Source: Candidatus Xianfuyuplasma coldseepsis (GTDB taxonomy: Bacteria > Bacillota_I > Bacilli_A > Izemoplasmatales > Izemoplasmataceae). Taken from it: a stretch of DNA of 64,000 nt. Numbering within the stretch: the first letter of the stretch is position 1; every line of letters begins with the position of its first letter. Shown here in pieces: positions 17,323-24,625 of this stretch. A program made the translations under genes and the position numbers. Below the pieces are notes generated by a model. It saw only the letters and a program-made list of their open reading frames with translations. It had not been told where the DNA came from and did not search any database. Where the stretch lies: the NCBI RefSeq assembly GCF_014023125.1, contig NZ_CP048914.1, positions 310,001 through 374,000 on the forward strand, read 5' to 3'.

Positions 17323-18648
17323 ATGAAAAAATTACTATTGGTTTTTGCAGCATTTGCATTAACGTTTGCACTTAGTGCATGTGGGGAAGAAGGACTTCCA
17401 GAACTTCCAGATGAAGTAACAATGGATAATATTGATGACTTTTTAGGTCGTCCAGATGTACAATATGTAGACGTACGTGATTTCGACGAAAGAATGTTTT
17501 CTGGTTACATCCAAGGTTTCGAAGTTATCCCTTATTTTGATTACTTAAAATATGAAGATATCTTAGTAGACAACGGTGGATGGGTGTACGATGCTGGTGA
17601 AGCAAAAAGCGAAACTGCTTTAGAAGCATTATTCGACGACAGCAAAGCTATCTTTATCATGTGTGGTAGTGGAACTCGCGCTGGGTACATTAAAGATGCA
17701 TTAGAAGCAATCGGATTTGACAATGTATATAACATTGGTGGATACGGAAGCTATGACACAACTAGTGACTTTAACGTAGCTGGCGACAACTCTTATGTCA
17801 ATGTACCACTTGTTAAAGGTGGATGGGATGAAGGTACCTACTTCGGATTCGATCCAGTTGGATTATACATGGCTACTGTTGTTATCAACAGCCAAGGTGG
17901 AATCCAAGCCGTAGCATTTGACGCATTATACGGAGACTCTACCAAACAAATCATAGGTGAAGGTTATGACATGGGTAGATTTAGTGATCCTTATGTAGCA
18001 AACTATTGGTTCACACATGCTGACAACTTAGCAGCTGAAGTTGTAGCTAGTCAAGGTTGGTCAAACATTACTTTAGACCAAATGACATTGACTGAAATCG
18101 AAGCGGAAGACAGTCTTCCACATCACATCATCGAATTTGATGGTTTAGCAGGTGTTACTGTTGGAGCTGAAGGATTTGTCTATGCATGGAACGATGCCAT
18201 CTCTCAAGCAAGCGATAGCGATCTTGGTGTTGTAGACACAGAATTAACAAACGAAGAATGGTTATTATTACACGCTGATTGGAAAGCATATGGATGGACA
18301 TTGAGCCTTGATGGAGATGATCATGTATTTGAATTCTCTGGAACCGATGCAAATCAATTCTGGAACAACAATGCACAATACCCAATCGATCCTGCACTAG
18401 ATGCAACTGCTACAAGTGTTGATGTAACATTAACAGCACCAGAACAAGGATTCATGTTAAAAATTGAAATTACTGGTGGAGCAAACTTAGAAGTACCATT
18501 CACAGGTACTGGTGCAGAACAAGTTGTCAGTATCCCACTTGATGGATTTACTGCAGAACAAATTCCACAATTAAATCTTATCGTATTATTCGCAACTACT
18601 GTTGATGGAACTGGAACGATTACTGTTCATAGTGTTGATGTGAACTAA
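17323..18648 (+). CDS. Lipoprotein: rhodanese domain, FMN-binding-like domain, C-terminal beta domain
   Basis: A 441-residue exported lipoprotein (signal with LSAC, Cys20). Residues about 35-145 form a rhodanese domain with active-site loop MCGSGTRAG (Cys114) and the DVR motif at 50-52. Residues about 160-295 resemble an FMN_bind domain ending in FDGLAGVTVGAEGFVYAWNDA, which aligns with the flavinylation motif DGxSGATxT; Ser is Ala and Ala is Val, but Thr279 remains. A beta-sandwich-like tail (about 310-441) could bind a ligand. It faces the Rnf operon and has a consensus promoter. Probable extracytoplasmic redox or sulfur-carrier protein; function inferred. A second rhodanese lipoprotein lies at 27040. 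Confidence 0.8.
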   Translation: MKKLLLVFAAFALTFALSACGEEGLPELPDEVTMDNIDDFLGRPDVQYVDVRDFDERMFSGYIQGFEVIPYFDYLKYEDILVDNGGWVYDAGEAKSETALEALFDDSKAIFIMCGSGTRAGYIKDALEAIGFDNVYNIGGYGSYDTTSDFNVAGDNSYVNVPLVKGGWDEGTYFGFDPVGLYMATVVINSQGGIQAVAFDALYGDSTKQIIGEGYDMGRFSDPYVANYWFTHADNLAAEVVASQGWSNITLDQMTLTEIEAEDSLPHHIIEFDGLAGVTVGAEGFVYAWNDAISQASDSDLGVVDTELTNEEWLLLHADWKAYGWTLSLDGDDHVFEFSGTDANQFWNNNAQYPIDPALDATATSVDVTLTAPEQGFMLKIEITGGANLEVPFTGTGAEQVVSIPLDGFTAEQIPQLNLIVLFATTVDGTGTITVHSVDVN

Positions 18649-18670
18649 TTAATAATTCCAAAAAAGTAAA

Positions 18671-18704
18671 AAAAAGAGGATCTCATAGAGATTCTCTTTT
18701 TTTA
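18671..18704 (+). terminator. Terminator of the rhodanese lipoprotein gene
   Basis: A/T-flanked hairpin AAAGAGGATCT...GAGATTCTCTTT (one mismatch) followed by a T run. Confidence 0.8.
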
Positions 18705-18746
18705 TGAGCAAAACGCAATACATACATGTATTCTATCATTGAGAGC

Positions 18747-18762
18747 GTGTGTTGCGACACAC
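18747..18762. repeat. Unassigned hairpin between two convergent terminators
   Basis: GTGTGT, TGCG, ACACAC makes a perfect six-base-pair stem with a tetraloop. It is nested in a weaker GAGAG...CTCTC pairing at 18741-18782. No gene explains it. Confidence 0.4.
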
Positions 18763-18786
18763 ATCATGCGGATTATCTCTCCCACT

Positions 18787-18814
18787 AAAAAAGCACTCCA
18801 GCTGGAGTGCTTTT
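18787..18814 (-). terminator. Terminator of the hydrogenase-Rnf operon
   Basis: Eleven-base-pair stem AAAAGCACTCC / GGAGTGCTTTT with loop AGCT and six T on the minus strand, directly after rnfB. It shows that the short rnfB is the true end of the operon. Confidence 0.9.
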
Positions 18815-18818
18815 AATA

Positions 18819-19151
18819 TTACATTTTAACTTTAACAAATTCCCCGGATTCATCAGGATGCGTTTCCAAATATTCTTTTATCTCGTCACGCATTGCTTGG
18901 TCCCCTGGTTTACATTGTGTAAGTTTCGCATCTTCACGCAAGATGGCATCGGCCATTGCGCGACAACCTGGATTTCCACACAGACCACAGTTTTGATTGG
19001 GTAATAGATCTGTGATGTCTTGGAGACGTGGGTCTTCTTCAACGTGGAATAAAACACTTGCGCCCCATAGCAATAATGCAAGAGCAATACTAATGACGGT
19101 GGTAAGGATAATGACAGGCATTGCTTCTGAGATAAAGCTTTCAAGCAACAT
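18819..19151 (-). CDS. rnfB: RnfB-like subunit, truncated to membrane anchor plus one [4Fe-4S] domain
   Basis: Only 110 residues. It has an N-terminal transmembrane helix (about 11-33) and the RnfB Fe-S motif Cys55, Cys58, Cys63 and Cys80 (CGLCGNPGC...QC). Usual RnfB proteins continue with two or more ferredoxin-type [4Fe-4S] clusters that accept electrons from ferredoxin; here the protein simply stops and a terminator follows, with no frameshift remnant. It follows rnfA by one base (GGGGTGA site). Probably still a membrane electron relay, but its usual ferredoxin-docking part is absent. Confidence 0.88.
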   Translation of the reverse strand: MLLESFISEAMPVIILTTVISIALALLLWGASVLFHVEEDPRLQDITDLLPNQNCGLCGNPGCRAMADAILREDAKLTQCKPGDQAMRDEIKEYLETHPDESGEFVKVKM

Positions 19152-19152
19152 C

Positions 19153-19764
19153 TTAAATCACCCCACTAAAGCCACTGAAGATCATCGCCATGATGAAGGC
19201 CGTGATTAAGGCAATGGGAATCCCTTGCCAGTTCTTCTTGAGCGGATAGGCATCCATTTCTTCGCGGATCGCAGAGAATAAGAAGATGACAACGGCATAT
19301 CCTAAACTAATACCAAGGGCATAGATGGTTGCTTCTACGAAGCTTGGAATTTGGGTTCCTACCATCAATAATTTTTGCGATCCAGCACCATTAACTGTAA
19401 CGTCAATCGCAACCCCTAGAACAGCACAGTTGGTTGTGATAAGCGGTAAATATACCCCAAGGGCACTGTAGATGGCGGGACTGAACTTCTTAATCACCAT
19501 TTCGACCAATTGGACAAAGGATGCGATAACTAAAATGAAGACGATGGTCGAGAGGTACTGAATTTCATATTCCACGAGAACATAGAAGTAAATCGCGTAG
19601 GCAATCATCGTGGATAGGGTGATGACGAAGGTAACCGCCATCCCCATCGAAAGGGCACTGCTTTTCTTGGTCGATACACCAAGGAAGGGGCAGAGACCGT
19701 AGAATTGATTTAAGACAACATTATTAACAAAGATGGCCGCAAAGGCAAGAGCAAATAGTTCCAT
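19153..19764 (-). CDS. rnfA: Rnf complex subunit RnfA
   Basis: A 203-residue integral membrane protein with six predicted helices. It has the conserved half-site Cys motifs FYGLCPFLGVS in helix 1 and LITTNCAVLGVA in helix 4, which with RnfE hold an intramembrane [2Fe-2S] cluster. One of the two inverted-topology core subunits. The start overlaps the rnfE stop (TAATG). Confidence 0.95.
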   Translation of the reverse strand: MELFALAFAAIFVNNVVLNQFYGLCPFLGVSTKKSSALSMGMAVTFVITLSTMIAYAIYFYVLVEYEIQYLSTIVFILVIASFVQLVEMVIKKFSPAIYSALGVYLPLITTNCAVLGVAIDVTVNGAGSQKLLMVGTQIPSFVEATIYALGISLGYAVVIFLFSAIREEMDAYPLKKNWQGIPIALITAFIMAMIFSGFSGVI

Positions 19765-20399
19765 TATGCTGCCTCACCTCCTTCAAGGTTGCGGAATTTC
19801 AGTTTGTTGACTTGGCTGACGAGAATACCGAAGACCAAGAAGGCTCCAGCTGGTGCAACCAAGATTGGGATTTGGAAATCAACAGGAATTAATTGAATCG
19901 CCAAGTCACCCCATATGGTAATACTTCCACTACCGAGTAATTCACGGAAGAACGCAATCAACATGATTCCTCCGGTAAATCCAATGGCCATTCCAAGACC
20001 ATCTAAGACACTACGCCATGGACCGTTTTTCGAAGCGAATGCTTCGGCACGACCTAAGATCAAACAGTTAACAACGATTAAACTTAAGAAGGTTCCAAGT
20101 TGTGCGGCAATGTCTTCCATGTAGGCATACATCACCATCTCTAAGATGGTAACGAGCGAAGCGATAACAACAATATAAATTGGAATCCGAACCTCACGTG
20201 GTACGGCTTTACGAATTAAGGAAATGATCAAGTTACTGAAGACGAGAACGAAGATAACCCCAATTCCCATCCCAATCGCTTTTTCGACACTACCGGTTAC
20301 GGCGAGGGTAGGACACATTCCTAAAAACTGAACAAAGGTTGGATTTTGCTTAAAGAATCCAGTAGTGAATACTTCCATATTACTTTTTTGTCGAGCCAT
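19764..20399 (-). CDS. rnfE: Rnf complex subunit RnfE
   Basis: A 211-residue integral membrane protein homologous to RnfA, with FLGMCPTLAVT and LIVVNCLILGRAEAFAS carrying the intramembrane cluster Cys. It also has the N-terminal FKQNPTFVQ typical of RnfE. Overlaps rnfG and rnfA by one base on each side, so coupled translation. Confidence 0.95.
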   Translation of the reverse strand: MARQKSNMEVFTTGFFKQNPTFVQFLGMCPTLAVTGSVEKAIGMGIGVIFVLVFSNLIISLIRKAVPREVRIPIYIVVIASLVTILEMVMYAYMEDIAAQLGTFLSLIVVNCLILGRAEAFASKNGPWRSVLDGLGMAIGFTGGIMLIAFFRELLGSGSITIWGDLAIQLIPVDFQIPILVAPAGAFLVFGILVSQVNKLKFRNLEGGEAA

Positions 20400-22288
20400 T
20401 AGTTTGCACCTCCTACAGATTCGGATGTGTGGTAGTCATAGATGTCGGCGATGGATGCTTTCCAGGCTGTGGTTGTCACGGTTGCGCCGGACAATCCATC
20501 AAAGTCGCCATTGGCTGCATCCAAGAATGCCAAATCAATGAACTGCGTCCAGTTGGCAGCATCCGCAATTTGACCACCATAACCAGGTGTATCATTCTGT
20601 GAGATGACCATGAACTGAACGATGGTATCGCTAAGATCAACCGATAATAGATAGGTAATGTCGTCGGCAAATCCTTCAAAAGTTGCATAATAGACATAAC
20701 CAATAATTGCATCACTACCATCTTTGGCAGCATATAAGTTTAGAATATTGCTGTCGTAAGAATAGGTTGTATAGACCGATTCAAAGGTTATGGCATCGGG
20801 ATAGACCGTTTGCAAATTGGCGATACTAGTGTCTCCCGGTACTTCAAAGAGTGGATATTTATTGATGTGGTAATCGACTAGAATCTCAACCGCATCCCGA
20901 ACTTGAGCGAAGGTTATGGTTGCGCCACCAACTTCATCCAAATCGAGTTCAGCGGTAATCGCATCCCCGATCATTGAAGTATCGTATGCATCATCATAAT
21001 ATCCTTCGACACGATTTTTGGTATCGGTTGTATCAATGAATTGTAGTCCGGTGAAGTTATCATCGGCATCAATCCCAACCATAAACTCAATGTAGGTAAT
21101 CTCACTATAGGATGCACCGATGGTAATCATGTGGTATACCGTACCAAGGTAGGTATTGCCATTGTACGCATCATACACACCTTCGATGAGTGGGTTGGTT
21201 AGTTTACCACCCGTCACATCGACATACTCTGTCGCCGATGCAAATAGTTCATCAAATGCTTTGTCAACGCGTTCGTTATAGGTAAGTTCTTTTTCACCCT
21301 CAAATTCCCAACGGTGGTATAATGCCACGAGTTGGAGACTCGATTCAAAGGCGAGTCCAGTTACACTTGCTCCACCAAAGGTATCGACACTAACACCGGT
21401 CATATCGGTACTTAGGTTGCCATCAAATTGGCTCCATAAGGTTTCATCATACATTTTTTCAGCACCGTATTCAGCGGTATCACCACTATATAAGGTGATG
21501 TATCCAAGCACTTCATTGGTAGTGGTATCATAGGCAATCGCATATTGATTTTCATCGTCTCCGTTGAATCCAACAAAGGATGCTTCGTAGACAACAACAG
21601 CATCACCATCGGTAGTATAAATACTAGTGATTCCATAACTGTCGAATGGATTCGTCGGTGTATATTCTGTGATGGTTCCACCGGCAAGTGCTTCAAGTTT
21701 TTTCATTTTTACTTGTTCTGGTGTCAGTGGTGTGAAGCCATAGGTATCGAGATGGTAGTTATAGACACTTTGCATCGAGGTTTTCCAATACCCGGTGGTA
21801 AAGGTTGCCCCGGCAACGCCATCAAAGTCACCACTTCCAGCTAATTGTATCGACATTCCAGAGAATTGGGCCCACAGGTCTGGGCTCATAAACTCATCTG
21901 CCGTCGATGCACTTTCGGCTTGACTTAACATTTCAAAGCCTCCAATGTTTCCTTCTGCATCGACACTCATCATATATTCCAAGTTACTAGCATAACCGCG
22001 GAAGGTGACAAAGTAGACATAGCCAACGGCATTGCCACTACTGTCGGTAATTTCTAAGATGCTGGTAATTCCAGCGGTAGCTGCATCGGAGGTTGGCTCC
22101 GCAGTTTCCACTTGGTACGTGGGTTCCATCGCGGGGAAAATATCCGATAAGGAATCAATGATTTCTTTCATTTCTTCGGCTTTACGACGAGCAATTTCCT
22201 CACTCGTAAATCCTTCGACAACGAAGACAGCAAGACTGAGTCCAACAACGGTGATAAATAACATAAACACGATTTTTAGAGGTTTCAT
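20399..22288 (-). CDS. rnfG: RnfG-like subunit expanded to four FMN-binding repeats
   Basis: RnfG is normally ~200 residues with one covalently bound FMN; this protein has ~629. After one transmembrane anchor (about 5-26) there are four FMN_bind repeats with a very regular ~147-residue spacing. The flavinylation-type motifs are DGVAGATFT (156-164), DTFGGASVT (302-310), DEVGGATIT (451-459) and DGLSGATVT (597-605). Only the last is canonical, but all keep the Thr or Ser that would carry FMN. ATG 22288 follows GGAGGTG inside the rnfD end. Predicted extracytoplasmic, flavinylated by ApbE (28659). May act as a flavin wire. Confidence 0.92.
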   Translation of the reverse strand: MKPLKIVFMLFITVVGLSLAVFVVEGFTSEEIARRKAEEMKEIIDSLSDIFPAMEPTYQVETAEPTSDAATAGITSILEITDSSGNAVGYVYFVTFRGYASNLEYMMSVDAEGNIGGFEMLSQAESASTADEFMSPDLWAQFSGMSIQLAGSGDFDGVAGATFTTGYWKTSMQSVYNYHLDTYGFTPLTPEQVKMKKLEALAGGTITEYTPTNPFDSYGITSIYTTDGDAVVVYEASFVGFNGDDENQYAIAYDTTTNEVLGYITLYSGDTAEYGAEKMYDETLWSQFDGNLSTDMTGVSVDTFGGASVTGLAFESSLQLVALYHRWEFEGEKELTYNERVDKAFDELFASATEYVDVTGGKLTNPLIEGVYDAYNGNTYLGTVYHMITIGASYSEITYIEFMVGIDADDNFTGLQFIDTTDTKNRVEGYYDDAYDTSMIGDAITAELDLDEVGGATITFAQVRDAVEILVDYHINKYPLFEVPGDTSIANLQTVYPDAITFESVYTTYSYDSNILNLYAAKDGSDAIIGYVYYATFEGFADDITYLLSVDLSDTIVQFMVISQNDTPGYGGQIADAANWTQFIDLAFLDAANGDFDGLSGATVTTTAWKASIADIYDYHTSESVGGAN

Positions 22289-22289
22289 T

Positions 22290-23384
22290 TTACAAGACAC
22301 CTCCTATAAATGCATTGAACGCTTCGATTAATCGGCTTTGGACAATAAATCCTAAGACGGCACCGACAACAAGAACGACAACAGCTAAGCTGATACCGGT
22401 TTTAATCAGTGCTTGTTTATCGGAGCGGACAACGGTCCGATTGATAAACGGTGTAATCATGTTTCCGAGTAAGACGGCAAAGACAACACCTTCAATGGAT
22501 GATCCGACAACACGAACGAGCATCGTCATGATCGCCACGACAACGGCGTAAACCAGTTTTGCTTCACGAGAGGTCGGGCTACTAACACTTTCAGCAACCA
22601 AGAAGACGGCTCCAAACATGGTTAGTCCCGTCATTAAGTTGATGAGCGTAAAGTTTACGGCACCAGCTCCAAAGTTGATGTATCCAACGATGAGACTGAT
22701 GACGCTGACAGTACCAATAAAGGTGACACTGATGCGCCAATCAATGACTTTAGTTACAACGAGATAAATCAGTAATAATGTCAGTAAGATGATACTCGTC
22801 GATCCAATTGCATAGGCTTCGTAGTGACCCAGCATCAAATCAACCATGTTGAAGTTGACGCTTGCACTTTCGACCAATACCGATTTTAGTTGGACGAGTG
22901 GGGTATTGCCTATACTGAGAAAATCACCAAAGGAGATGTTCGCAAATAAGACCCCAACCAAGGCGGGATTAAAGATGTAATATCCGTATCCACCAAAGAC
23001 GAGTTTTCCAATGTATACCCCAACAAATACGGCAAGAATTAAGACGTAGATTGGGGTTGAAGTTGGTAAGAGTAAGGCAATTAATAATCCCGAGTTGATC
23101 GGATCAATCCAACGTTTGTACTCGGAAAAATCGTTGGCACTGCCTTCTCCAAGTGCGTAGAGGAGTTCAATAATGACACTAACGAGTGCTCCTACTACGA
23201 GCATTAAGAAGGTTTTAAATAATTGATCCGGTGCCCAAGAAGTTTCTGCGGCAACAGGAATAAATGCACGAGTGATGATTGCAATAACGCTGACAATCAA
23301 CAGGGATATGTGGAGGTTTAGAGATCGTTTATAGGATCGTTGTTGGTTGTTTTTAATTGGTGGCTTTTTCATTGTAAAGTTCAT
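22290..23384 (-). CDS. rnfD: Rnf complex subunit RnfD
   Basis: A ~364-residue integral membrane protein with about ten helices. Family motifs include YIFNPALVG, the periplasmic-side flavin attachment region and GAVFLVAESVSSPTS. In other RnfD proteins FMN attaches to Thr in SGATPL; here the segment is SIGNTPL, with the Thr (about residue 161-162) kept and the preceding residues changed. Starts at the second of two ATGs after GGAG. Carries electrons and ions across the membrane with RnfA/E/G. Confidence 0.93.
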   Translation of the reverse strand: MNFTMKKPPIKNNQQRSYKRSLNLHISLLIVSVIAIITRAFIPVAAETSWAPDQLFKTFLMLVVGALVSVIIELLYALGEGSANDFSEYKRWIDPINSGLLIALLLPTSTPIYVLILAVFVGVYIGKLVFGGYGYYIFNPALVGVLFANISFGDFLSIGNTPLVQLKSVLVESASVNFNMVDLMLGHYEAYAIGSTSIILLTLLLIYLVVTKVIDWRISVTFIGTVSVISLIVGYINFGAGAVNFTLINLMTGLTMFGAVFLVAESVSSPTSREAKLVYAVVVAIMTMLVRVVGSSIEGVVFAVLLGNMITPFINRTVVRSDKQALIKTGISLAVVVLVVGAVLGFIVQSRLIEAFNAFIGGVL

Positions 23385-23393
23385 CATACGCTC

Positions 23394-24617
23394 CTATCCG
23401 ACACGACGTTTTGCACGTCGCACCCATTCGAGAACATTGATTTTTGATGGACATACATAGCTGCACAGTCCACATTCAACACAACGATCGGTATTGAGTT
23501 CCACAATCCGAGAGTTCACAGCGCGCAGTTCGGCGTCCATGATGTTTTGTGGTAAGATCCCTGCGGGACAGATGTCGTTGCATTCTCCACATTTAATGCA
23601 GACATCTTCGACTTCCTCACGGAAGCCACTCACATTGATGTTATCAATGCTTGCTGTAATCGTGAAACTATCATTGTCAACTTGTTCACCAGATAAGAAA
23701 CTACCGATGTGACAGTTGAGTTCTTCGGTTTCATCGTGGTACCCACCAAGATCGTCAACGATCTCGGTAAAGGGGGTTCCAATTTTCACATCGTACATCG
23801 CGTTGATTAAGAAGGCATCGCCTGTTATCGCCAAGTGACGATTGGTTGCAGGTTTTCCTTCACGAACGGCGTCATAGACCATTTTCGCAGCGACGGTGGA
23901 TGTATATAATATTTGATTGTCAATTAAGTCGATGGACAACACCTCACCAACGAGTTTCTTGGCGATGTGATAATCCCATCCTTTGATTTTTTTGGTGTTA
24001 ATTTCGGCGACATCGATTCCTTTGTCGACAGTGGCTTTCCCTAAGGCCTCAAGCGTATCATAATCCATGTACTTATCAACGATTAGGGTTGCTTTTTCCG
24101 CATGTGCTGCGACTTTTAAGAGATCGATTCCATCGGCAATGGCTTCGGCATTTTGCTTAATGAAGTCATAATCGGTAGAGACGAATGGTTCGTTGATATA
24201 GACAGCATTGATTAAGATGTGTTTGAGGGGTCGTTCAAAGGTGATATCGGTATAGATGCCATCGACGGTTACTTGATGGATTCCGCATGCTTGAAGACGT
24301 TCACGGATGAGTGCCGGAGCTACGTCACCATCTAATTTTGTAAGGTCGATGGATTGATTCAATTTGTCGTTTTCAATCACGATGTGATCGACGATTTTAT
24401 TAAAGCGATCGAGTCGTTGTTCGAAGCCGGTAACTTCACCACTTACCGTGGCGATGACGGGGGTTTGTTGTTTGCCATTGTATTTGTGCGCAACAACTTG
24501 TCCAACGAGGACTTTGTCCCCGATTTCGACTTGAGGAACAGCGATTTTTGAGGTTTTATCAGTTAATGGTAGAAACACCTTGTCTGGAGTTAAATATATT
24601 CGATTTTCCGTAATCAT
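23394..24617 (-). CDS. rnfC: RnfC-like subunit without the NADH/FMN glycine loop
   Basis: A 407-residue peripheral subunit. An N-terminal barrel-sandwich part is followed by a SLBB-like region and two [4Fe-4S] motifs (Cys340/343/346/350 and Cys379/382/385/389, CIKCGECNDIC and CVECGLCSYVC). In usual RnfC the segment AGIVGLGGAGFPTHVK binds FMN/NADH; the aligned stretch here is CGIHQVTVDGIYTDITF (111-127). The following NGAECEP is NAVYINEP. So the Fe-S relay is intact but the NADH site appears lost. ATG 24617 after AGGTGA, 8 bases past the hydrogenase gene: electrons may instead come from that protein. Confidence 0.9.
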   Translation of the reverse strand: MITENRIYLTPDKVFLPLTDKTSKIAVPQVEIGDKVLVGQVVAHKYNGKQQTPVIATVSGEVTGFEQRLDRFNKIVDHIVIENDKLNQSIDLTKLDGDVAPALIRERLQACGIHQVTVDGIYTDITFERPLKHILINAVYINEPFVSTDYDFIKQNAEAIADGIDLLKVAAHAEKATLIVDKYMDYDTLEALGKATVDKGIDVAEINTKKIKGWDYHIAKKLVGEVLSIDLIDNQILYTSTVAAKMVYDAVREGKPATNRHLAITGDAFLINAMYDVKIGTPFTEIVDDLGGYHDETEELNCHIGSFLSGEQVDNDSFTITASIDNINVSGFREEVEDVCIKCGECNDICPAGILPQNIMDAELRAVNSRIVELNTDRCVECGLCSYVCPSKINVLEWVRRAKRRVG

Positions 24618-24625
24618 GATGTCAC

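Noticed and set aside
18671-18814. Small RNA gene between the two convergent terminators
   Set aside because: Apart from a six-base-pair hairpin there is no promoter with both boxes; left as an unassigned structure.
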